The notes under the pieces were generated by a model. It was not told the DNA's origin, did not search any database, and was given only the letters and a program-made list of their open reading frames with translations. Position numbers and translations under genes: made by a program. Shown here piece by piece: positions 34,641 to 47,800 of a stretch of DNA of 64,000 nt (within the stretch, counting starts at the first letter, position 1; every line of letters begins with the position of its first letter). Source of the stretch: Apis mellifera (taxonomy: Eukaryota > Arthropoda > Insecta > Hymenoptera > Apidae); contig NC_037641.1 in assembly GCF_003254395.2 (NCBI RefSeq), positions 11,990,501-12,054,500 of the forward strand. Direction: 5' to 3'.

Positions 34641-36940
34641 GGATCGACATCATTTGGAAAGAATCGCGAAAGAATCGGTCGAGGCGGAACCAGACAAGAC
34701 GAGGGGGGGAGGAAAAAAGAGGCCTCGAGTTACCTCCTGCCGAGCAGGCAAACCAGAAGCCAGGAAAGTGGCGCAACGCCACGGTGGAAGAGTCACCGCG
34801 AAGTTTCGTCTTTCACCGCAAAACTGAGCCGGGAGGAAGCAAAGCTTGTGTCCGCCTTTAAAAATCGAACCGGCAAGTGCTTTCGTAACGAAACGCGCCG
34901 CCCTACCCCCTCCCCTTTCCCCGCCGAGCACCGATACTATCGTACGCTACGCCGCTGTTATTTTTCCTCCCGTTTCCGAGGAATGGAAATACGCGTCGGG
35001 TTTCAAAGGGATGCTCCTCGATTCGCGTGCGCCGAATTACCGATAGCTCGAAACGAGTCTGTTGTCGTTCGTCCCGCTTCGAGGGAGGCATACCAAATCC
35101 CCTCCACCGCAGGGAAAATGAATTCTTCCATTGTTTCGTTCGATGTGCCTGTAAAAAAAGAAAGAAAGAAAGAAAGAAAGGAATCCTCGTTGCGCGATTT
35201 CGATTCGTCGAAAAAAATGAAAACGATTTTTTAATCTAACAGTATGCGAGATATCGAGACGATTTTTTCGAATTTTCGTGGGATAGATTTTAAAAAAAAA
35301 ATAAAAGTTCACGATATTGGGAGAAATTCTGGAATCTCGTACAGTTTTAAGGAACAATAAGGTGTTCTAGGACACCCGTGAGTGGAAAAACGAGAGGCGA
35401 GAAATCCTTAATCCGGGATCAGACCAAGGATTAACGACGAGCGCGATCGACTGCTACGATTTGTCTGCTCTGCAAGAAGCGGATTATCGTTACGTTCAAC
35501 CTACTCGAATAAAGTCAAAATCTCGACGAGGACAAAGATACCTCGCTTAATTATTCTCTAGCGATATTTTTCAAGATGAAAAAAGAAAATCGAGAAAAAT
35601 TTACGCGATCCAAGATAATTTAACGAGATTCGATTCCATACCGATGAAATTTGATCGAGTGAAAAGCGAAACGAGAGAGATTTAATAACGCGAAAACTCG
35701 GCCAGCTTGGGAAACGAGGATGGAAATATTGTAGGATGGTTAGTCAACCGCGCCGCGTGGAGAATACGATTAGCAGGCAACGCGTGGAAATTAATTTTCG
35801 CGGTTGGGAAACGATCGTCGCCACGCGAATCTCCAATCTCCTCCTCCTCCTCCTCGAACCAATTCCCAACGATAATCGGCCTTCCCTCCCAATTACTTCC
35901 TGCTCGTTGCCTCTGTCGGATCGTTATCTCTCCTCTTCAAGAAGGTTCCGAATTATTGCAACTACACTTCAAACGAATCACTTCGATACATTTACGTCTG
36001 TTTCGCTAATTCTTATTGTTATTAATTTGTAGAGCTTGGATAAATTTCTTCTAAGCGGATATAAAAACATTTTTTTGTAGAAACCGAATCGAATTTTTTT
36101 TAACAATACACGTTTGAATTTATCAAGTCAAGTGTTGGAATTGGTGTTCTCGCTCGTAGAGACGAATGTCGAAGCTACGTTAAATTTCGCACGATCGGTA
36201 AAGTAATTTATATCGATAAGGAAGTGGGCAGTCGTGTAAAAGAGAGAGAGAAAAGAGGAGGAGGGAACGAAAACGCAACGAGGAAGAAAATTTGTCGTGA
36301 AGTTGAACGGAAAATGAAGAAAAATCGAAAAAAGGATTTGAACCTCGTAAATTTCCACAATCCCCCGATAAATGTTATCAATTTCACGTTCGATGGTTGG
36401 AAATTTATTTACGTTTCTCTCTTTATCGTACGATTGGGACAAATGAAACGTGATTGTCAAGAAGTGATAAATTTCGATCATTCTCAATTATTCTCGACAG
36501 AATATTCAGAAGAATTTTTATACATCTCTCCGTAAAATGTTTACTTATTTATTGTACGCTTATGGTAACTTATCAATCCGAGACATTTGCTCGTCGAGAA
36601 TTTTAGAAACGAAGGGACAAACAAAGTCATAATTAACGCAATCATTCAAACGATTTGAAAAAGTATAATAATAAGCACCTATAATTATTTTTATTTTTTT
36701 CAATTAAATTAAACCATATATATATGTACATCGTTTTGTATGTTACATACAATATGTCGCGTAAATATCGCATTATAAAGAATGGCGTATAAAATAGTTG
36801 TTTCTAAATATTGTTTTGTGATTTAATCAGTGACAAGATAAAACTATGGCAACATTCGAAAACTTTGAAAAATCGATGATACAAAGTGATAAAAGATCCA
36901 TTATAGATTCCGATGTAACGCAAAGATTCAATTATCAAAT
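34641..36940. other. Spacer between the CT-array and VPS28
   Basis: Moderately GC-rich at 34650-35100, then increasingly AT-rich. Open frames here have no recognisable domain or codon structure. A possible polyadenylation signal for VPS28 on the - strand is readable at about 36689-36694 (TTTATT on +). Confidence 0.5.
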
Positions 36941-37657
36941 TTACGAAGAATTATGAAGAATTTTATTAAATGCATTATAAGATGTTTCTAAATCGAAAAT
37001 CAATTGTCTGACTTGATTATCGGATAATTCATCGGAAGCGGACATATTATTCAAAGTTTGTAACCACTCGGCAACTTTTTCTTTTCCATCGAAATCGCTT
37101 GGCAATATACTCAATCGATTCATAGTGTCCACTAGATCTCTTAAATCTGGGTGTAACTGATCCATCGCTTTGATTTCTAATCGTAATTTATCCATTAACG
37201 TAATGAACAAAGAAACGATATCCGCGATGCATTTAGATGTATTGCCTTTGTCATCCTTTATGGTGATCGGTCTATCTTCTTTGATCCTCTCGAGTGCTGC
37301 TGGACAATCTAATCGAAATGCTCTAGCAAATGCATCTATTGTAGGAAATTGATCGCTTTGTACCTAAGCAAAAAAAAAATATATATTTAAAATCAGTTAC
37401 AATTATTGCGATAAATTTATACCATAAAATTAAAATACCTGTTTGAAAGCTGCTCTATATTGCACCAATAATTTGCTACAAGCTGCCGTGTATTCTTTTG
37501 GAGTCACACAATCTCTGATGTAAGCTTTCTCTAAATGCTGCAATGTATTCACAACTGCGTATAGATCAGCTTGATTATCATGCTTTTCTCTTTCTCTTGC
37601 ATTCTTGTAAAGCTTCACTTCTTCGTAAAGTTCAGGTCGATCTTGAGCTATCGACAT
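36941..37657 (-). CDS. Vps28: VPS28, ESCRT-I subunit
   Basis: Vacuolar protein sorting-associated protein 28, a core ESCRT-I component that links ESCRT-I to ESCRT-II during sorting of ubiquitinated cargo into multivesicular bodies. Two exons join in frame (37439-37657 and 36941-37363, GT-AG intron of 75 bases), giving 213 residues, the normal length. The N-terminal half starts MSIAQDRPELYEEVKLYKNA and continues AREREKHDNQADLYAVVNTL, then LEKAYIRDCVTPKEYTAACS, the helical part that packs with VPS23/VPS37. DQFPTIDAFARAFRLDCPAA spans the linker, and the C-terminal four-helix domain (LRLEIKAMDQLHPDLRDLVD, ending with QLIFDLETSYNAFNKILHNS) is the part that binds VPS36. The ATG is 12 bases after a plausible acceptor, so an upstream untranslated exon is likely. 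Confidence 0.95.
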
Positions 37658-38449
37658 TATTACACCTACCTGTAATCGTGACGAATAATAATAAAACAAG
37701 ATAATAATAATTGTAGCAAATGTCAAATTCTATTAGGTTAGGTTTGATTAAAGTGAATCAATCATTTCGATAATAAATTGTTAAGAAAATGTTATGATAA
37801 ACTAATACAACGTGATATGACGAAAGTAAAGAACAAGTAAATAATCCGTTATAACGAAAATTATAATATAAATTAAATATTAAATGAAATGTCAAATGAC
37901 AGCTACGTACATTAACGATATAAAAAATAACATGAAAGAATAGTGATAATAATGTAAATTCTTACGTTTCAAATTCTTTTATATTTTTTCTCGATTATAT
38001 CGTATTAAAATTAAAAGAAAAATAAGATTTATTAGAAAAATAATAATATTAGACTTGAACAAGAAACTTTTACCAACAATGCAAAAAAAACGTTATGCGA
38101 AGAAGCAGCCATCTATCGGACGATTTTCGATTTAAAATATATACATATATATATTTCTGTTTTATTCGTGCATCAAGCGTAATAAAAAGTAACGTAAACA
38201 TATATAAATCAAACAAAAATATCAGTTTTATTTGCTAAATGACTTAATAAGACAAATTTATAATAAGTAACAAAAAGATTGCTTAAATTACAAAAAAATC
38301 ATAAGTACTGCATCATAATAAACAATTACGTATAATCTCGTTATTTAATGACAAACATTATGTCATATAACATGGTTTCTATCATAAAGATAAATATATT
38401 TATATAAATATTAATTTAATCATATATTTTCTTTCATATTTTTTTTTTT
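37658..38449. other. Spacer between VPS28 and the downstream - strand gene
   Basis: AT-rich, no open frame with coding character. It must contain the VPS28 5' untranslated region and promoter and the 3' untranslated region of the gene at 38450-40542. Confidence 0.55.
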
Positions 38450-40542
38450 TTATGACTCCATGAATAATTTTTCGATAATATTTGGTTTGTTAAATCGATC
38501 TTCGCAAGTTGAAATCATTGTGTTTTTATCGATACATGCACAATGAAATTCTTTCGTAACCGATTTTTTAAATTGATTTAAATTTATTTTATATTTTTTT
38601 ATATCTATTTCATTATCAGGTACAACACGTATATACGTTACATGAAATATTGATTCTTTTTCGTCCAAAATTTCCCATGGAGGGAAAATTTGTACTAAAC
38701 CTTTAGATTTCATTTCGATTCGACCTACTATTTCGGGAATCGTCATGATGTTTATAAATTTAACGGAATTATTTTCTTTTTTGTGCGAAAATAAATCCAA
38801 TGGATCCTCGATCACAAATCCATTTAAGAATTGTCTACCAAAGCGAGTTATGCATGTTTGCACGTAAACGGTAATGCATGGCATAGAAGTATTTTGTTGT
38901 ATTGTTTGTTTTAATTGATGTCTCCATATACGTACAAACGATACTTGTCTATTAATCGTCGATTGTAATTTTTCCAACAAACTACCTCTGAAATATAAAA
39001 TATGATAAATAGATTTATATTTCTATAATAATATTAATATTACTTATATTGATAGATATAAAAGAAAAATTACTTTTTAGGTTTCCTTCTTTTTTTACAC
39101 GAATCTAATACAGTTAATTGCACTGCCGAAGCATCTGCCAAAGTTTCTTGTGGTGGTGTTTTCGTATTAATAATAATTCCAGTTTGACTCGATATATTAT
39201 CCGTAACATTTGTAACTTGGGTTGAAAATTGAGAGATTTTCTGAGAAGATCGTTCGTTAACGAACTTATGCGAAAGTTGTTCCTCTTTTAAGAAAAACGT
39301 TACATCCGAATCTTTATCGGATATTTGTGAATTTACCGATGTGTATTTCGAAATAGGAAATGCTAAATTACGATTTTTATTAATATAATCCGTATCCGTA
39401 TCTTCTATATTATCACGAATGCTAGAATCATTATCAGTATCATTACTTATATGTACAGTATTATTAATACTATCATTATCTTCATCTTCACTAGTCTCAA
39501 TTTCAATTTTCACAACATCTTTTATTTCCTTTGGACTATCTTCTATATTTAGTACTTTTTTATACATTGATGAACACGATTCTGCAGATTCTAAATCTTT
39601 CTCCGAATGATTTAAATGACTAGCTTCAAAACCATCTTCTAATTTTTTTAACAATGCACGTTTCTTTTGACTGTTTAAGATTTCCCATTTCTTTTTCAAG
39701 GGTACTTCAATCGAATTACAAGAATCCATAGAATTTATATCAGAATTTATATATTTATTTTCTATTTCTTGAATTTTCTTTTTTTGTTCAGTACGTCTGC
39801 GTTTGTAAGAATTTTTAATCAAAATAGGAGATTTTTTGACTCTATATATTTTAGTATGAATTAAAGGGGACGTTGTATCATTTGTAACATACTTATTTTC
39901 AATGCTATCTAAGGCTTTTCGCTGTGCATTTTCTTCTTCATATTTTCTCCGGCTTCTTTTGTAGGAATAAGAATTCTTGACAAGTATAGGAGAAACATTT
40001 GCATCAGATGATTCATACGGAACAGTAATAGGTTGAGAATCAAATAGTTTTCTTCTTATATTTTTCTTTTTATCATTACTATCTATTCTCATACGCTTAC
40101 CACTTCCACTTTCTTTAGTACACGTATTTTGTGAATCATTTGAATGTATATTTTCAATGTTGTTTATAGCATTATTCTCTAATTTAACTTTTTCTCTAAT
40201 AAATTTACTTGCACATTGATTACCAAAAATCGGTGAAGTTCTCGCAGAATCGGTAATAGAACTTTGATGATCCGTGGTAACCGACGTATGATCCACCACG
40301 GAAGATGTTTCTTTCGAATCGAAAGCATAATTAACGTGAGTTTCTATCCATTTGTGCACAAAGTCGCCCTTTTCGATGTAAGGTATATCTGCCACATTTT
40401 TTTCAATTAACAATACACCATCCTTTTGCCCTTGAAATTGCTCAACTACGTTTAAGGTTAGGATCGATTGACCAAAGTTCAATCTTCTTACGTGATTCGG
40501 TTTCTTCGTTTCATAGCTTATGTTTCGATCAGCTTTACGCAT
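38450..40542 (-). CDS. Uncharacterised basic, low-complexity (probably nuclear) protein
   Basis: Two exons join in frame: 39074-40542 and 38450-38987 (86-base intron, GT-AG), giving 668 residues. Residues 1-70 form a compact start (RRLNFGQSILTLNVVEQFQG, GDFVHKWIETHV). The middle is disordered, Asn/Ser/Asp/Lys-rich, with basic clusters (KRMRIDS...KKKNIRRK; KRRRTEQKKK) that look like nuclear localisation signals, and an internal duplication around SPILVKNSYSYKRSRRK and SPILIKNSYKRRRTEQKKK, each followed by IENKY. The last ~180 residues look folded (INRQVSFVRIWRHQL; VYVQTCITRFGRQFLNGFVI; IFPPWEILDE; FHVTYIRVVP). This C-terminus vaguely recalls the DNA-repair scaffold SPIDR, but I cannot support the assignment. 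The start is the first ATG of the exon; an acceptor-like TTTTAG at 40567 leaves room for an upstream exon. The intron and its flanks were duplicated to 31.1-33.0 kb. Confidence 0.72.
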
Positions 40543-40566
40543 TTCCGTATTATCATTTATCAAAAT

Positions 40567-43500
40567 CTAAAACATACGAAATTTCTCTCAAATTTCTAAT
40601 TTAACGCTTCCATTATAAGAATACACAACAAGCATATGTCCGCCATGTTGCTGTCACTATGGAAACGCGTCTGAAAGAAAATCTTACAAGACGGGCACCT
40701 CGTGCCCCATTGCCAAATTTATTTACGCGGTAAATACGTATTTTCCGTTCGTTTATCTCTCAAACCATTCTTTTCAAAATTTCCTTATACATGCAAAATA
40801 AATCACGTTATTAAAAATCTATATTTTCTATATATCCTATACTTTTTCGACAAATCAAATTAGTCCTAGATTAAATAAATTCAATAACGACAAACGAAAT
40901 GAAAAAAATTAACGAAAAATAACGCGAACACACGAATTTAAAAATCAATATAATTAAAGGGGAGAAAAGTATCGCTACGAAAAAAGCATTCTCGAATTTA
41001 ATCGAATGATTAAATATGAAATGGGATTCGTCAAGCACATTATTTTTTCTTTTATATCGTTCGGTATAAATGTAACGATCGAGGGAAAAAAATGGAACGA
41101 TTTCGAGTGGACCAAGGTGATTGGCATCTCGCAGGAGAGGAAGGGTTGGCACGAAGAAGAAGAAGAAGAAGAAGAAGAAGAAGGGATGATGCGCGCGTGG
41201 AAACGTGGAATGGAGGGAAAGAGAGGAGAAGGAGGAAAGGCGAAGAAGGAAAGAATTAACGCGAGTGTGTACGCGAGTGTAAATTCGAGCGAGCGATAGA
41301 AGTCCGGTTGCGGTGCACGCCGTACAATTACCGGGCGGCGAGTGTCGAGGAACCCTCTTTTATATTAATAGTCGAGATAGTGGTCGAGCGTGTAGCGCGA
41401 TAGGAGAGTGGCGATCGAGGCGGAGAGGAGGGTAAGGGAGAGGATCCCGGAGGATCGTGGAGGGAAGCATAGCGCATAGCGTACGGTTTCACCTCGGGAG
41501 GGACCGAGAGACGGTCAAGAATCGTTGCGCAGGGGGGACAAAGACGGAGCGAGAGAGAATAGCAAGAGAGGGTCCAAGGGGGAAACGTTGTTCGAAACGA
41601 TAGATAGGAGGATGGGATACCGTGGACGGACCCCTTGTATCCACGATTGCTTCAGTTTCAGTTCGCGATGGAGGCTACTTGCTCCTTCTAGTGGTGGCCA
41701 CTACCTGTCTGTCCTATCCTGTGCGTCGACGGAGACCGAGTAAACGATAAAGGGTGGGGAGCGGAACAGGAGAGGAAAGGAAAAAAATAGAGGGAGGGTG
41801 TGCGTGTGCGAGAGAGAGAGAGAGAGGAAACGAAAGAGTCGTTAGGGGTAGGCGGGAAACAGCGCGCGGTCGCGAGACGAGTTGAGGATCGCGACGATAT
41901 GATAGATAGGTGAGGGTGAAGGTGGTCGACGAGGAGACGCGAACGGCACGGAACTTAAAAAGGAAAAAAGGATGGTTCGCGCGTCGTAGAATAGATCGAT
42001 GTGTCGAAAGAGATTCATCGAACGATGAACCGTGTGCAGTGGATCGAAATCGAATAAAGTGTAATAAACGATTTAGGTTTTTTTTCCCGGTCGATCGACA
42101 CGCGGGTGTTGAAAAAGGTGTGATTTTTCACGTGTAAATAAATACCAACGAGTATAACTCTCGTCGATTTTGGAACGAGTAAGCAACGATAGATTGAACT
42201 TCTTGGATCGGTAAGATTTTCGTCGTGAGGTTTCTTTTTATATATATATATATATATATATACATAGGAGAAAAAGGAAGAGAGAAAGAGAAGGAAGGAA
42301 AACAGAAAGAGAGAGAGAGAGAGAATTTTTTGCGCGCGGACGATGAAGAAAAGAGGAATTAGACACGATAGAATTATTACCGGCTCGAAATCCAAAGGAG
42401 CACGGAACGTCGCGATAATGGGACGGAAAAATTTTTGACGGGAGCATTTTGCCAAGCGTGCCATAAATCGTAATTGTTTAACTATCCGGTAGCTGAAACG
42501 TGCTGCAAGCCATATAACATAACGTCTTTTCCTTATCTTCGCGTTTTTTTCAAATTATCTCTATGGTTGATCGTCGTAAAAATAAACTGTTTACGGGCGG
42601 CATTGTCGTTGTGGCGAATGTGTAGAAAATTGCGTGGAACGGGGACGCGGAGAGAGAGAGAGGGAGGGAGGGAGGGAGGGAGGAAGAAAATGGACGAGAA
42701 GGAAGAAAAGAGAAGGAAGGAAAAGGAGAACGAAGGCGATAAAAGGCGACGAATCGAAGAAAAGGCAGAAAATAAGAGAGATGCGAAAACGAAACTAAAC
42801 GAAACGAAACGAAACGAAACGGAACGAACAGCCGCCTCGAAGCGAGCGCCGTCGCGTTCCGTTGCGTAACAGAGCGATTAGAGCCGAAATCGTCTAAATG
42901 GATAAAAATTTGATTTTCGAAAGCGAGATTCGATCGCGATTCGTTGGCGTTTCCTATGCATCGTCGGGGGGGTATAGGTGGGCCGGTCGAAAGAAGCGAG
43001 AAAGATAGACGAAGGAGGCGCGGTGAGACGCGATTGGTGAAAGGCGAAAGGGAAAAGGGGAGAGGAAGAGGGCAGCGGCGGTAGGCTGGTACACGCGTTG
43101 CCCCGAATAAGAGGAAGCGAGCACGAACGGGTACGAGACGGCGTGCGAAGCGGGATGACGTTGTTTGCGCTTGTGACGTCACTCGCAATTGCAGAGATAG
43201 CAACGATAGACTCGAGGATGCAGCGGCGTGCGTCACGTGGACCCGAATCCGGGTCTCGGAGGCCGGGATTCCGGAGATACGAGATTCGAGAGCGGCGTTG
43301 TGGGAACACGGGAGGGAAACGAAACACCGTCCGATCGGCGGGGATATATCGTGACGATTTCAATTTAGGATGGACGACGAGGAGGCGAGGGCGGACGCTC
43401 GCTCGAGACGTTTTTCGATCAAAACCGTTGACGAGCTCGATTTAGGCTCGGTTTAACCAACCATCTAGGAACAAAGTTGGAAATGGGAGGAAACGAGAGA

Positions 43501-44827
43501 CGTGACGAGACGAGACGAGGGCAAGGACGGGAGCATCGTCGACCGATCCGCGTCTCTCGTTTCTGCAACCTTTCCGGCCAGTCGGTGGACGGTCGGTTGG
43601 TCGCGTGGACGGGCAAATTGTCGAGACCGTCTCGAAACGTCTCGGCCAGTTTCCGGCGTTTCCTCGCCAGTTTACGATACTCACCGACGTCCAATCATGA
43701 CGCGCACACTCTCGTTCACGGACCATGCCTAGAACGAGCCTCGCATTCCGTTCTAGTTGCGACATCGACGCGCACCGTAACCCCAAAATCTTCGCGATTT
43801 TTACCTTTCGAAAAACGTATCTCTCTCTCTCTCTCTCCCTCTCATCTTTCTTCCTTCTATCTTTTTCTCGACAGATTCGATCGCTACGAAGATAAGATCA
43901 TAGACGGACCGTCGCACGTAGTGGTGGATGATAAACGGGCGGGCGGAGGGAAGAAGGGAAGATTGGCGAGAATCGAGGAAGAATTTTGGATCGATTTTTG
44001 GGGGTCGGATCACGGAGCGAATGGTGGGACGGGCGGAGAGGGGGAAGTGCGCGTGGTTGTAGAGATCGTCGGCGAGGCGGTGCTACGAGGAGGAGGAGGA
44101 GGAGGCGGCGGTGGCGGCTAACTGCTGGTGGTGCTGCGGCAGGTGCGGGGGGGCGCTCGGTCGCCGAAGACGATGCTCGGGAGGATCGGAAGAGAGGAGG
44201 TGTTCTCCGGCAATGGCTGATCGCGGCCGGCGCTATGCTCGCCGCGTATAAGAACGCGCGAAGACGTGCGTTCGCCGCGCTTTACGCGATTCCGAATTCG
44301 TGGCAGCAGAAAGTGTCGATCGTTGGGGATCCGCCGCGACTCGCATCGGCCGCGGTGCGACGCGCTTCTTCGCTTCTGTGATCTCGGCAATACATCGTTT
44401 ACGAGGAATACGGTTTCTTCTCTTTCTTTTCCCTCCCTCTCGATTGAGATGCTCCTCGACTCGGGTCGGCGGAGGTCGGCGGCGGTCGGCGCGGTCGGAC
44501 GGTCGCAGGGCAGGTGAGGGGAGCGGTCGAAGAGAGGAGGACTTTCGGGAAAAAAGGAAACGAAAGGAAAGAAAGAACGATTCGGAGAAGCGAAGGGGAT
44601 TGTTAAGAGAGGGAGAGGGAGAGAGAGAGAGAGCAACACGTAACGCGCGATGATGCGTGCCTCCGAGGACGCGTAGCGGCGGTCATGCCGCGCGATTCGA
44701 GCCGATATCATCCTCGTCGCCGTGGCCGTCGCCGTCGTCGTCGCTTCACCGACGTCCAATCACGGAGGAGGATCGTTGCCGGCGCAACGCGGAGGTCGTG
44801 GTGGTTGCTGGCAAGAAAGGAGGAAAC
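40567..44827. other. CpG-rich upstream region of the transporter gene; no supported CDS
   Basis: From about 41.1 kb the DNA becomes GC- and CpG-rich with many short purine tracts: GAA at 41155-41185, GA at 41812-41834, GGGA at 42650-42685, (TA)n at 42238-42261, GGC/GGA at 44090-44120. Several 100-230-residue open frames on both strands are Arg/Ser-rich without domains. The sequence suits promoter and untranslated exons of the SLC22 gene, but I could not fix a start site. Confidence 0.45.
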
Positions 44828-47800
44828 ATGAGCTCGATCGACTTCGACGAGGTGTTGGTGCACGTGGGCGAGAAGGGAAAATATCAGAATATCATGTACT
44901 ATCTCCTCTGCATATCGGCCACGCTTCCAGCCGCTTTCCTGGCCTTCTCCCAAGTGAGTCCCGATCGGTTGTTTCGTATACACGCACACGCATATACATA
45001 TACATATATATATACACACACGTACATAGGGCGTCGTTCCCTCCTCTCCGTTTTTTAGGGAGCTGGGAGCTTTAAAACGATTTTGATCGAACGATTGGCA
45101 GGTGTTCGTGAGCGCGTCCCCGGAGCATTGGTGCAGGATCCCCGAGCTGGAGAATTTGACGGGCCTGATGACGCTGGAGGAGAGGAAGGCGTTGTCGTTG
45201 CCCTACGTGGAGAAATCGGACGGGAAGGTGAAGAAGTACGAGAAGTGCAAGATGTACGATGTGAATTACACGGCGATCGTGGAGTCGTGGTTGGGGAACG
45301 CGAGCAGGGAGGAGGGGGAGGACGGGGCGAGATCGACGAGGAGCCGACTGCCGCCTCCGCCGGTCGGCAGCCCGGATTGGCCGGTCACCAAGTGCCGGCA
45401 CGGGTGGATCTACGACAACCGGGACTACGACAGCACCCTGGTCACCGAGGTAAACTCGACTTTCTCCCTTTTTCTCCTCTTCTTCTTCCTCCTCCTCCTC
45501 CTCCTCTTCCTCTTCGAGAGAGGAGGACAGAGGCGGTGGTTGCGTACGTCGTTTACATAATTCCGCTAAACGCCGTTAATCGGTCTCTCGGAGTGGAATT
45601 TCGCTGGAACTTTGCGGAGTGTCGGGTTACACGGGACGACTCGCCTTGGCCTTTGCCATCCCGTGTCCATCCTCCTCCCGATGGATTCGCTCCAGTTGAA
45701 CTCGGCCGGTCCCGTTCGTGGAACGCGTGCACCGCGTTTCTTCTCGCTCTCCAACTCTCCTCTCCTTCCGCTCCACGATACAATTCCCTTTTCGATGGGA
45801 GGAGAGAGGAATCGATCCCAGATTCCCCGAATTTCTATTCCGCCCGGATACGTCGGATGATGGCCCGCGCAAAACTGTGAACCACGCCACTTCCATACCT
45901 TTTCTCTCGAAGAGAAGACGGACGGAGAGAGAGAGAAGGGGAGAGGGAGGGAGAGGGAGAGGGAGAGAGAGAGGGCTCGTCACGCGGCTCGCGAGCGATC
46001 CATTAACGCGTTATTAAATTGTCGCAATTAGACAACCTCTCGTTGGTGAACCGTTGACGCGGCGTTAACGAGATCGTAGCGCACGCGGGGTCGAGGATCT
46101 AGGTACGAGGTTCTCTCCGTTTTATCGAAAAGCTTCGCCCGCGGCGTCGACCGGGGCGGGAGGGCGGAGCCGAGGATCGATCGACCGATCGATTCTTCCT
46201 CAGGTGAACAGGATGATCGAGAAGGAGAGACGACCGGCGACCGATAGCTCGCGATGCTCTCCGGTGACATCGCCAATTGCCGACCAATTTACCTACCCCC
46301 GCATCCGGTCATGCGATCTGTCGCGTCAAATGCCTCGTACAAACTCGCCAGCACCGCTTCTGTCGAGGGTATCGACGGAGAAACGACGAGAGGGAGAGAT
46401 GGATAGACGGAGAGAGGGAGGGAGAGAGGGAGAGAGAGAGAGGTTTTTCGTCTCGTGACGTAAACAACGATCGGAACGATCGGATTCGGCCGCGTCCACT
46501 CGTCTTCCGCGTCACTTCCGGCCGAGTTACAGCGAGCCTCGTGGCGCTTCCCAAATCCTCGAGGAAGGAATCCTCGTTACTCCTCCTCCTTCTCTCCCCT
46601 TTTAGCGGCCCTTTATTCGACTGCCCCACCTCCTCCTCCTCCTCCTCCTCCTCCTCCTCTGCGTTTCGTTGGATCGTGGCCGGTTCGACGACTCTGCGCG
46701 ATATGAGCGCGGAGGGTGCGCGTATTTACAGCGCGGCCCGGATTTACGCAGACGTATGACGCACAACAGAGCGATCGAGGCAAATCCTGTCCTTCCGTTC
46801 CGCCCGTGTGCAACTTCGCATCCCTTTTCGCCGCATCCTCGCCTCGTCTCGCTCGCTCGCTCGCTCGCTCGTTCGCCTCCTCCTCCTCCCCCCTCCTTCT
46901 TCCCTCGGCACGGAGGAGACGGATAGAGAAAATGCGATCGGCGGCGAGTCGGTGACCGAAAATTGAACGGCTGCGTTGCGCCGTTCCCTTCGATCGGAGA
47001 GGCGCGCGACCGCGAGTTGGAGATGGAACTCGAGCCGAACCGGATTTCCGCCGATCATTTCCCCGTTGGCCGAGTTCGGACCGCGTGGCGCGGGTTGGGC
47101 GCGCGAAGGGCGAAAGAGAAGGAAAAACAAGCGCGGACGCGGTCATATCAATGGATATCGTTTTCGAAGTGTGTCAGGGTGATAAAATGCGCGCGCGCGC
47201 GTCCTACGGGCGCGCGTACTGCCCTTGACAATAACTCGGCGTAAGCGAGAGTCGAGCCGTCGCAGCACACGCGAGAGCGCTCCCGTATTTTCCATGCAAT
47301 TTACCTTCTGCGTTTCACGCGGACATCAAAAGTCCGTAAGTGGCAATTTGCTCGAATCAAAGTTTGCCGCTTTAAAACGCGTCCACGATATATTTTCCCG
47401 ACGAGGTTTCGAATATTTCGACGCGAGCCGATCGTTCCGTTTCGCTCGAAAATCTAATGTTTACGTGTAACTCGTTTGCCTTTGCCGCTGTCCATCCAAC
47501 CGTGTGCTCGTCTAAATAACGCGTGCTATGTATAGTTTTGTTTGCTCGATGCGACTATGCAACCGACTCGAGAAAGTTCTCTCTCTCTCTCTCTCTTCTT
47601 CAATTCTCGCTACTCGGACAAGGACGCGAATTCGGCGTGTGACGCGCGTTACGCGCTGAGAATATCGTTGTTGCAAACGTAACGCAATCGCGTCGCGTGT
47701 AAGCAAGCAATCGTACGTGAGCGCAATCTTGGCTCGTTGAGAAAATCGAGAGGAGGGGGCGCTACTCGACTTTGCCTCTCTCCCCTCTCCTTCCATCCGT

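Noticed and set aside
37731..37745. TTAGGTTAGG, the insect telomere repeat
   Set aside because: Only two units, inside a gene-rich region; chance.
42474..44759. Several 100-230-codon Arg/Ser/Pro-rich frames on both strands upstream of the transporter
   Set aside because: GC-rich DNA is poor in stop codons; frames overlap one another on both strands and show no recognisable protein.
45083..47146. Large frames (to ~265 codons) overlapping exon 2 and intron 2 of the transporter
   Set aside because: They are out of frame with the supported exon or lie in CpG-rich intron; no family similarity.
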